Shown here one piece after another: positions 6,785 through 11,653 of a stretch of DNA of 11,653 nucleotides. The stretch comes from Actinomycetota bacterium (lineage in GTDB: Bacteria; Actinomycetota; Actinomycetes; Streptosporangiales; Streptosporangiaceae): assembly GCA_003242605.1 (NCBI GenBank), contig QGUZ01000147.1:1-11653 (forward strand). Reading direction: 5' to 3'. The position numbers were made by a program, and so were the translations under genes. The stretch's first letter is position 1. Each line of letters begins with the position of its first letter. The notes under the pieces were generated by a model. The model saw only the letters and a program-made list of their open reading frames with translations. It did no database searches and was not told the origin of the DNA.

Positions 6785-7376
6785 CCCGGAGCGCACGGTC
6801 GGGGTGATCGCGTGCGGGGCGCTCGCCCGGCACGTGCGCGAGATCGCCGACCGGCGCGGCTGGCCGGTGACCGTGCACCCGCTGCCGCCGCTGCTGCACA
6901 ACCGGCCCGAGCGCATCGCCGCCGCGGTGGCGGCGCTCGTGGCCGAGCTGCGCCCGCGCCACCGGCGGCTCGCGGTCGCGTACGCCGACTGCGGCACGTA
7001 CGGCGCGCTCGACGAGGTGTGCGCCCGGCACGGCCTGGCCCGGCTGCGCGGCGCGCACTGCTACGAGGTCTTCGCCGGGCCGCTCGCGCACGACCTGATC
7101 GCCGAGGAGCCGGGCACCTACCTGCTCACCGACCATCTGGTGCGCGCCTTCGACCGCTCGGTCGTCGCCGAGCTCGGCCTCGACCGGTACCCGGAGCTGC
7201 GCGACGCCTACTTCGGCAACTACCGGCGGGTGGTCTGGCTCGCCCAGTCCCCCACCGCCGAGCTGCGCGCCCGGGCCGAGCGGGCGGCCCGGCTGCTCGG
7301 CCTGCCGCTCACCGTGCTCCCGGTCGGCGACGCCGGGCTGGAGCGCGAGCTGGCGGCCCTGCTCGCCGCCACATGA
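6717..7376 (+). CDS. DUF1638-family protein linked to corrinoid methyltransferases
   Basis: This protein of about 219 residues has no assigned reaction. I recognise it as DUF1638 (PF07796-type), which I recall mainly from methanogens and anaerobes near methylamine methyltransferase genes. The body runs from VGVIACGAL (28-36) through AVAYADCGTYG (86-96), LRGAHCYEVFAG (110-121), TYLLTDHLVRAFD (134-146) and FGNYRRVVWLAQSP (166-179). Cys33, Cys92, His114 and Cys115 sit in these conserved-looking motifs and could bind a metal or act in catalysis; that is inference. The Ser/Thr/Pro-rich first 25 residues overlap the end of RACE in another frame (68 nt) and may be dispensable. The start choice rests on the strong ribosome site; GTG at 6804 is the alternative. 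It is the last gene before a hairpin, and cytosolic. A role in corrinoid or methyl-acceptor handling fits the context. Confidence 0.75.
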   Translation: MSSSPTGPTSTTASSASSRSPADPERTVGVIACGALARHVREIADRRGWPVTVHPLPPLLHNRPERIAAAVAALVAELRPRHRRLAVAYADCGTYGALDEVCARHGLARLRGAHCYEVFAGPLAHDLIAEEPGTYLLTDHLVRAFDRSVVAELGLDRYPELRDAYFGNYRRVVWLAQSPTAELRARAERAARLLGLPLTVLPVGDAGLERELAALLAAT

Positions 7377-7407
7377 CCCGCGCCGCGGCCGAGGCCGCCC
7401 GCGGGTC
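7375..7407 (+). terminator. Strong hairpin at the stop codon of the DUF1638 gene, probable operon terminator
   Basis: Outer arms GACCCGCG (7375-7382) and CGCGGGTC (7400-7407) enclose an inner perfect stem GCGGC-CGAG-GCCGC (7385-7398). The structure starts within the TGA codon (7374-7376). There is no T-run, which is usual in high-GC actinobacteria. It marks the likely end of the regulator-to-DUF1638 transcript. Confidence 0.55.
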
Positions 7408-7665
7408 GCACCGCGTGGCCCGGCTCGAGCGTCGCGACCCCGGGACGGCGGCTCCAGCTGCACGCGGCGGAGGACGCCGGCACCCGGGCCGTGCCACCCG
7501 GCGGGTGGAGCGCGGGCGCCCGGACCGCGGCGGCCGCGCCCCGCGAGGGGCCGTACCCGCCCCCGGACCTCCGCCCGCTTGGGTGGAGATTCACCCAACG
7601 GAACCGACAAAGAGTGGATGAAGCTCTATGGCCAGGCGAGGATCGCCGGTGCTGTGCTGGGTGGC
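7408..7665 (+). other. Non-coding leader region between the corrinoid operon and the DUF1989 gene
   Basis: No convincing gene is visible here. It holds a short hairpin CCACCC-GGC-GGGTGG (7494-7508), a perfect palindrome at 7579-7598 (listed separately) and a small stem GGCGA-GGA-TCGCC near 7635. A poor promoter-like pair, CCGACA and TATGGC with a 17-nt spacer, lies near 7603-7631 and would leave a leader of about 28 nt. From 7579 the frame of the downstream gene is open (TTG, then an ATG at 7618), so a longer N-terminus is possible but lacks a good ribosome site. Confidence 0.4.
7579..7598. promoter_or_regulatory. Perfect 7+6+7 palindrome upstream of the DUF1989 gene, candidate operator
   Basis: TTGGGTG (7579-7585) and CACCCAA (7592-7598) are exact inverted copies around GAGATT. 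The 20-bp size and 13-bp centre-to-centre spacing are typical of a dimeric repressor site. It could also fold as an RNA hairpin if the transcript starts upstream. It lies 68 bp before the ATG at 7666. The regulator is unknown. Confidence 0.4.
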
Positions 7666-8265
7666 ATGAGTCAGACAACGACGAGGGTCGTCGTACCCGC
7701 GGGCGAGGGCCGTGCCGTACGGGTGCCTGCCGGGCGGCGCGTGCGGGTGATCGACCTGGACGGCGGGCAGGTGGGGGACCTGTTCGCGTTCGCGGCCGAG
7801 GACGTCCGCGAGCACCTGAGCGCGTCGCACACCCGGGCCGCGGTCGGCCGGCTGTTCCCCCGGATCGGCGAGGCGTTCGTGACCAACCGGCGGCGGCCGA
7901 TCCTCACCCTGGTGGCGGACACCTCCCCCGGCCGCCACGACATGCTCATCGCGGCCTGCGACCCGGCCCGCTACGCCGAGCTCGGCGCGCCGCCGGGGCA
8001 CGCGTCGTGCGCGGTGAACCTGGAGCGGGCGCTCGCCGAGCTGGGCCTCGCCGTCGAGACCACGCCGCAGCCGGTCAACGTGTTCATGGACGTGCCGGTG
8101 GGGCCGGACGGCGAGCTCGGCTCGCTGCCGTCGCCGAGCCGCCCCGGCGACTCGATCACCTTCGAGGCGGCGATGGACTGCGTGGTCGCGCTGTCCGCCT
8201 GCCCGCAGGACATCACCGGGATCAACGCAGGCGGGCTGTCGCCGCTCGCCCTGGAGGTGCTCTGA
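7666..8265 (+). CDS. DUF1989 / urea carboxylase-associated family protein
   Basis: This 199-residue protein matches DUF1989, the family annotated as urea carboxylase- or urea amidolyase-associated, from remembered signatures. These are a beta-rich N-terminus (RVVVPAGEGRAVRVPAGRRVRVIDLDGGQVGDLFAF), then GHASCAVNLERAL (111-123), VNVFMDVPV (137-145) and PGDSITFEAAMDCVVALSACPQD (160-182). His112, Cys115, Cys172 and Cys179 are candidate metal-binding or catalytic residues. Structures of this family contain bound metal as I recall, and the reaction is not firmly known. No urea carboxylase or allophanate hydrolase is visible in the window. The ATG at 7666 starts just before the conserved domain; in-frame ATG 7618 and TTG 7579 would only add an unconserved tail. 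It leads a three-gene plus-strand row and ends 3 nt before the next ATG. Confidence 0.8.
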   Translation: MSQTTTRVVVPAGEGRAVRVPAGRRVRVIDLDGGQVGDLFAFAAEDVREHLSASHTRAAVGRLFPRIGEAFVTNRRRPILTLVADTSPGRHDMLIAACDPARYAELGAPPGHASCAVNLERALAELGLAVETTPQPVNVFMDVPVGPDGELGSLPSPSRPGDSITFEAAMDCVVALSACPQDITGINAGGLSPLALEVL

Positions 8266-8268
8266 GAC

Positions 8269-9417
8269 ATGCCGGAGGAGACGACCACGATGAGGCCCAC
8301 CACGGGTGCGCACCCGGCGCTGCGGCCGGGGCGGATCGGGGAGCTGCGGACCGCCAACCTGCTGGCGGTCTCGCCGATGACGCGGGTGTCGGCCACCGCC
8401 GACGGCACCCCGACCGAGCAGATGGCCGACTACTACGCGGAGTTCGCCCGCGGCGGCTTCGGCCTGGTGATCACCGAGGGCACCTACACCGACGCCGCCT
8501 ACAGCCAGGGGTACTTCAACCAGCCGGGCATCGTCACCGACCGGCACGTGGCGGGCTGGCGGGAGGTGACCGGCCGGGTGCACGCGGCCGGGGCGCCGAT
8601 CGTGCTGCAGCTCATGCACGCGGGCGCGCTGTCCCAGGGCAACCGGCACCGCGACCACACCGCCGGGCCGTCGCCGGTGCGGCCGCGCGGCGAGATGATG
8701 CCGGAGTACGGCGGGCACGGCCCGTGGCCGGTGCCGAAGGAGATGGACGAGGCCGCGATCGCCGAGGCGGTGCGCGGGTTCGCCGACTCGGCGGTGCGGG
8801 CCCGCCGGGCCGGGTTCGACGGCGTGGAGGTGCACGCCGCCAACGGCTACCTGCTCGACCAGTTCCTCACCGACTACACCAATCAGCGCGCCGACCGGTA
8901 CGGCGGGCCGATCGCGCACCGGGTGCGGCTCGCCGCCGAGGTGGTGGCCGCGATCCGCGCGGCGGTCGGGCCGGACTGGTGCGTCGGGGTGCGGCTGTCG
9001 CAGACGAAGGTGAACGACTTCACCTACCGCTGGCCCGGCGGGGCCAAGGACGCCGAGACCGTGTTCGCCGCGCTGGCCGAGGCGGGTGCGTCGTACCTGC
9101 ACATCGCGAGCGAGGGCCGGGACTGGATCGAGACGGCCCGGCTCGGCGACGGCGAGACGATCACCCGGCTCGCCCGGCGGGTCACCGGCCTCCCGGTGAT
9201 CGCCAACGGGGGCATGCACGAGCCGGAGCGGGCCGCCCGGGTGCTCGCCGAGGGGCACGCCGACCTGCTGTCGATCGGCCGGGGCGCGCTCGCCAACCCC
9301 GACCTGCCGCGGCTGCTCGCGGCCGGCGAGGCGCCGCGGGCGTTCGACCCCGCGATGCTGGAGCCGTTCGCCACGCTGGACAACGCCCGCCGGTGGCGAC
9401 AGGCTGTCGGCGCGTGA
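8269..9417 (+). CDS. Old-yellow-enzyme family NADH:flavin oxidoreductase
   Basis: This 382-residue single-domain TIM barrel binds FMN and should reduce an activated C=C bond (or a related electrophile) with NAD(P)H. The active-site cluster HAANGYLLDQF (189-199) gives His189, Asn192 and Tyr194, with the same H-x2-N-x-Y spacing as His191, Asn194 and Tyr196 of OYE1. NQRADRYGG (205-213), IANGGM (311-316) and SIGRGALANPDL (335-346) form the FMN phosphate region. It lacks the C-terminal flavin/NAD and [4Fe-4S] domains of 2,4-dienoyl-CoA reductase-like members, so it is a short OYE. Two starts are equally supplied: ATG 8269 with GGAGGT 10 nt upstream, and ATG 8290 with AGGAG 9 nt upstream. I kept the first because it is tightly spaced to the upstream stop. 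The substrate is unknown; position suggests it shares a pathway with its two neighbours. Confidence 0.88.
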   Translation: MPEETTTMRPTTGAHPALRPGRIGELRTANLLAVSPMTRVSATADGTPTEQMADYYAEFARGGFGLVITEGTYTDAAYSQGYFNQPGIVTDRHVAGWREVTGRVHAAGAPIVLQLMHAGALSQGNRHRDHTAGPSPVRPRGEMMPEYGGHGPWPVPKEMDEAAIAEAVRGFADSAVRARRAGFDGVEVHAANGYLLDQFLTDYTNQRADRYGGPIAHRVRLAAEVVAAIRAAVGPDWCVGVRLSQTKVNDFTYRWPGGAKDAETVFAALAEAGASYLHIASEGRDWIETARLGDGETITRLARRVTGLPVIANGGMHEPERAARVLAEGHADLLSIGRGALANPDLPRLLAAGEAPRAFDPAMLEPFATLDNARRWRQAVGA

Positions 9418-9451
9418 GACGAAATGCCGGGAGTGTGAGGATGGTCCTGTT

Positions 9452-10318
9452 GTGAGCGGGAGCTGGCTGGGCGGGGCGGCCGCCGTGGTCACGCTCACCT
9501 TCGACGTGGACGCCGAGACGCCGATCCTCGCCCAGGGCGGGCGGTACGCGCGGCACGCGAGCACGATGTCCCATCAGGCGTACGGGCCGGACGTGGGCCT
9601 GCCCCGGATCCTCGACCTGCTGGACGAGCTGGGCGTGCCCGCCACGTTCTTCATGCCGGGCTGGGTGGCCGAGCAGCGGCCCGGCCTCGCCGCGCGGATC
9701 GTCGCGGCCGGGCACGAGGTGGCCCACCACTCCTACGCGCACCGGCCGCCCACCTCTCTCACCCCGGAGCAGGAGCGGGCCGACTTCGTGCGGGCGCTGC
9801 GGGTGTTCCAGGACCAGGGCGTCGCGGTGGCCGGGCACCGGGCCGCGCTGTGGGAGGCGAGCTGGCTCACCGCCGACCTCGTCGCCGAGCACGGGCTGCG
9901 GTACGACTCGTCGCTGATGGGCGACGACCGGCCGTACCGGATCGTCACCGGCCACGGCGAGATCGCCGAGCTGCCGGTGCACTGGTCGCTCGACGACTGG
10001 GAGCAGTACGCGTTCCTGCCCGCGCCGGACGTCGGCTCGGTGATCGAGTCGCCGCGCAAGGTGCTGGAGCTGTGGCAGGCGGAGCTGGAGGGCATGCGCC
10101 ACTACGGCTGCCTGTTCAACCTGTGCGCGCACCCGTTCCTGTCCGGCCGCCCCGGCCGCGCGCTCGCGCTGCGCCGGTTCATCGAGGACGCGCTCGCCTG
10201 CGGCGACGTGCGGTTCGCCCGCTGCCGCGAGGTGGCCGAGGCCGCGCTGGCCGATCCGGGCGTGCCGCTGCGCCCGCACCGGCCGCCCGCGATCGACCCG
10301 GCCGTCTACCCGGACTGA
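9452..10318 (+). CDS. Cytosolic polysaccharide deacetylase-fold (NodB/CE4) hydrolase, PuuE/HpPgdA/cyclic-imidase-like
   Basis: This 288-residue NodB-fold protein shows motif 1 as TFDVDAE (16-22; Asp18 and Asp20), motif 2 as HSYAH (93-97; His93 and His97 for the metal) and a late His-Pro at 227-228. The FDVDAE form and the lack of a signal peptide or membrane segment set it apart from secreted chitin or peptidoglycan deacetylases. They are like PuuE allantoinase, HpPgdA and the cyclic imide hydrolase group (family knowledge). A cytosolic amide or imide hydrolysis is therefore more likely than sugar deacetylation, and it would fit a DUF1989 neighbour; this is inference. The GTG at 9452 has GAGGA about 10 nt upstream; an ATG at 9441 stops immediately. 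It is separated by 34 nt from the oxidoreductase and is the last gene before a strong inverted repeat. Confidence 0.82.
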   Translation: MSGSWLGGAAAVVTLTFDVDAETPILAQGGRYARHASTMSHQAYGPDVGLPRILDLLDELGVPATFFMPGWVAEQRPGLAARIVAAGHEVAHHSYAHRPPTSLTPEQERADFVRALRVFQDQGVAVAGHRAALWEASWLTADLVAEHGLRYDSSLMGDDRPYRIVTGHGEIAELPVHWSLDDWEQYAFLPAPDVGSVIESPRKVLELWQAELEGMRHYGCLFNLCAHPFLSGRPGRALALRRFIEDALACGDVRFARCREVAEAALADPGVPLRPHRPPAIDPAVYPD

Positions 10319-10346
10319 CCGGCTCATCGCACCCCGGGGCCGGTAC

Positions 10347-10401
10347 GGCACGCGCCCGGCGCGCCCTCCTTCGACGCGGACGGCCGCGCCGGGCGCGTGC
10401 C
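10347..10401. terminator. Perfect 17-bp inverted repeat, probable bidirectional terminator between convergent units
   Basis: Left arm 10347-10363 and right arm 10385-10401 are exact reverse complements over 17 bp (starting GGCACGCGCC and ending GGCGCGTGCC) with a 21-nt loop. It begins 29 bp after the deacetylase-like gene's stop. Being symmetric, it can act on both strands. There is no T-tract. A further copy of GGCACGCGCC at 10431-10440 could compete for the right arm. Confidence 0.6.
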
Positions 10402-10730
10402 CCTGGCCCGGGCCCGGCCGTCCCGGCCGCGGCACGCGCCGCGCCGGGCGTACCCCGGGCCCGGTCCGCCCATCGGTGGCCGCGCCGCCGCGCGTGGTCC
10501 CGAGCCGCGGGCGCGGTACCGTTCATCGCTCCGCACAGCGCCGAACCAGTGCCGAACCCGATGCCACGGCCGCGCCCGCGGCCGCCGGAGCCGCGCCGTA
10601 CCGGCGCGACGGCGCGGACTCCCCTGAAGTGAGCCGGAGCCGCCGGATAAAGTACGTGCGTCGGTCCGGGGGCTTCGGGCTGCCGTCACGATCGCTCGTC
10701 CGGACCGGGCCGGCGCGCCCCCGTACGCCG

Positions 10731-10759
10731 CGCCGCAGAGGACAGAGGTCCCTGCGGCG
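10731..10759 (-). terminator. Bulged hairpin just past the PucR-type regulator stop, probable terminator
   Basis: CGCCGCAG (10731-10738) pairs with CTGCGGCG (10752-10759). After a single bulged A (10739), GGAC (10740-10743) pairs with GTCC (10748-10751) around the loop AGAG. The 12-bp stem begins 2 bp beyond the minus-strand stop codon (10764-10762). No T-tract follows. Confidence 0.5.
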
Positions 10760-10761
10760 GC

Positions 10762-11653
10762 TCACTGCGTGGCGGCGGCCTCCAGGGCGAGGAAGAGGTC
10801 GACGCGGTCCTCGGTGCGGGAGACGTCCTTGCCGGTGAGCTCGGCGATCTTGGCCAGGCGGTTGCGCAGGGTGTTGACGTGGACGTGCAGGGCGGCGGCG
10901 GTGGCCGCCCACTGGCCGTCGTGGTCGAGGAAGGCGCGCAGCGTCCGCTCCAGCTCCCCGCCGCGCCGCGCGTCGTGCTCCCACAGCGGCCCGAGCACCG
11001 CGTCGGCGAGCCCGCGCAGCGTGCCGGAGTCCTGCAGGGCGAGCAGCAGCCGGTAGGTGCCGAGCTCGGCGAACGTGCGCACGGCCGGCCCGGTCCGCCT
11101 GCGGCGCAGCGCCCGGCACGCCTCCCGGGCGCGCAGCAGCGGCTCGCGCAGCTCGGTGGCGCGCGGCGCGAACCCGCCCAGCCCGGCCACCGCGCGCCGC
11201 CCGGGGAACCGGTCCGCCACGGTGGCGACCAGGCGTTCCAGCAGCGGCTTCAGCTCGCCCTCGGGCCGCCGCCAGGACAGCACCGCGACCACGTCCTGGG
11301 AGCCCTCGGCGACCACGGCGGGGATCGCCTCGGCGGTGAGCAGCTCGCCGACGGTCTCGGCGAGCCCGGGCAGCGTCGCGGAGTCGTCCGCCTGCGGGTA
11401 CGGCCCGGCCGAGGGCGCGGGCCCGGCCGCCGCACCGCCGCCGCCGGCCGGGGCGGCGGCGAAGGCCACCGCGCACACCGCGAGCGGCCCGTCGGCGTCC
11501 ACGCCGAACGCGCGCAGCCGTTCCCGTACCTCGCCCGCGCGGTGCCCGCCCGACAGCACCATCTCCAGCAGCTCGCCCGCGAAGCGCTGCTCGATCGCCT
11601 GCACCGCCTGCTGCTTGGCCACCTCGAGGCTGAGGAACCGCGCCGCCTGCTCC
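10762..11653 (-). CDS. PucR/CdaR-family transcriptional regulator, N-terminus cut by window edge
   Basis: The frame runs from the right edge to a TGA at 10764-10762, giving about 297 codons of C-terminal sequence. The C-terminal 60 residues are a typical PucR helix-turn-helix: LERTLRAFLDHDGQWAATAAALHVHVNTLRNRLAKIAELTG. The preceding 150 or so residues resemble the degenerate GGDEF-like domain of CdaR/PucR regulators. A GTG at 11622 could be read as a start, but the upstream codons (EQAARFLSLE) continue the helix typical of these proteins, so the gene very probably starts beyond the window. PucR-type proteins usually activate purine, ureide or diacid catabolism, but the ligand-binding part is not visible and no target can be assigned. 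It converges on the deacetylase-like gene, so it is not in that operon. Confidence 0.82.
   Translation of the reverse strand, partial: EQAARFLSLEVAKQQAVQAIEQRFAGELLEMVLSGGHRAGEVRERLRAFGVDADGPLAVCAVAFAAAPAGGGGAAAGPAPSAGPYPQADDSATLPGLAETVGELLTAEAIPAVVAEGSQDVVAVLSWRRPEGELKPLLERLVATVADRFPGRRAVAGLGGFAPRATELREPLLRAREACRALRRRRTGPAVRTFAELGTYRLLLALQDSGTLRGLADAVLGPLWEHDARRGGELERTLRAFLDHDGQWAATAAALHVHVNTLRNRLAKIAELTGKDVSRTEDRVDLFLALEAAATQ

Larger units (their letters stand above)
10319..10761. other. Non-coding, hairpin-rich gap between convergent transcription units
   Basis: No gene is supported in these 443 bases: the open frames are Arg/Pro/Ala-rich, lack ribosome sites and carry no family signature. 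The region holds the 17-bp inverted repeat at 10347-10401, dense GGCCCGGG-type self-complementary runs at 10405-10470, an 8-bp inverted repeat CGGTCCGG (10662-10669) and CCGGACCG (10700-10707), and the terminator-like hairpin at 10731-10759. A TAAAGT at 10648-10653 has only a poor -35 partner. Confidence 0.5.

Noticed and set aside
6804..6806. GTG at 6804 as start of the DUF1638 gene
   Set aside because: It would remove the residues before IACGAL that form the first beta strand and has only GGAG 12 nt upstream, whereas ATG 6717 has GGAGGAGGT at ideal spacing. It remains possible that the extension is not conserved.
7408..7665. Guanidine (ykkC) or other riboswitch upstream of the DUF1989 gene
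   Set aside because: I looked because guanidine riboswitches often precede urea carboxylase-associated genes, but the conserved ykkC core strings are absent and the stems seen are simple hairpins.
10625..10653. Promoter TGAAGT-N17-TAAAGT in the convergent gap
   Set aside because: The -35 matches only two of six consensus bases and no gene follows on the plus strand.
11620..11622. GTG at 11622 as start of the PucR-type regulator
   Set aside because: The frame stays open to the window edge and the upstream residues continue a typical PucR helix, so the gene is partial.

Overview
This is a very GC-rich window (roughly 70% or more by eye) with GTG and TTG starts, stop/start overlaps and strong codon-position bias, as in high-GC actinobacteria. 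A Streptosporangiales-type actinomycete is my best guess, but no marker gene in the window settles the taxonomy. There are no rRNA or tRNA genes, CRISPR arrays or insertion sequences.

Region 1 (1-816, minus strand) holds the N-terminal part of a membrane-anchored or lipoprotein SPFH/Band 7-like protein that runs off the left edge.

Region 2 (about 960-7407) is the core. It looks like a complete cobalamin-dependent demethylation module in two divergent units. On the minus strand is a non-pyrrolysine MttB-family methyltransferase. On the plus strand is a tight row of five genes: an IclR-family regulator, a corrinoid protein, a methyltetrahydrofolate-type corrinoid methyltransferase, a RACE-type [2Fe-2S]/ASKHA corrinoid activase and a DUF1638 protein. 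The parts fit one scheme: the MttB homologue takes a methyl group from a methylated (probably quaternary) amine, the corrinoid protein carries it, the second methyltransferase passes it to tetrahydrofolate, and the activase rescues oxidised Co(II). The 46-bp divergent gap holds overlapping promoters, a likely leaderless start for the regulator and an 8-bp inverted repeat that may be the operator. A strong hairpin at the last stop codon closes the operon.

Region 3 (7377-10318, plus strand) starts with a hairpin-rich intergenic stretch that includes a 7+6+7 perfect palindrome. Then come a DUF1989 (urea carboxylase-associated family) protein, an old-yellow-enzyme-type flavin oxidoreductase and a cytosolic NodB/CE4-fold hydrolase related to PuuE, HpPgdA and cyclic imidase. 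This looks like a small catabolic unit for a nitrogenous or cyclic-imide-like compound. The substrate cannot be read from the sequence.

Region 4 (10319-11653) is a 443-bp non-coding gap between convergent units, with a perfect 17-bp inverted repeat and further hairpins. It is followed on the minus strand by the C-terminal part of a PucR/CdaR-type regulator that runs off the right edge.

The most interesting content is the MttB/corrinoid/MeTr/RACE/DUF1638 module in what looks like an actinobacterium, with its compact divergent control region.
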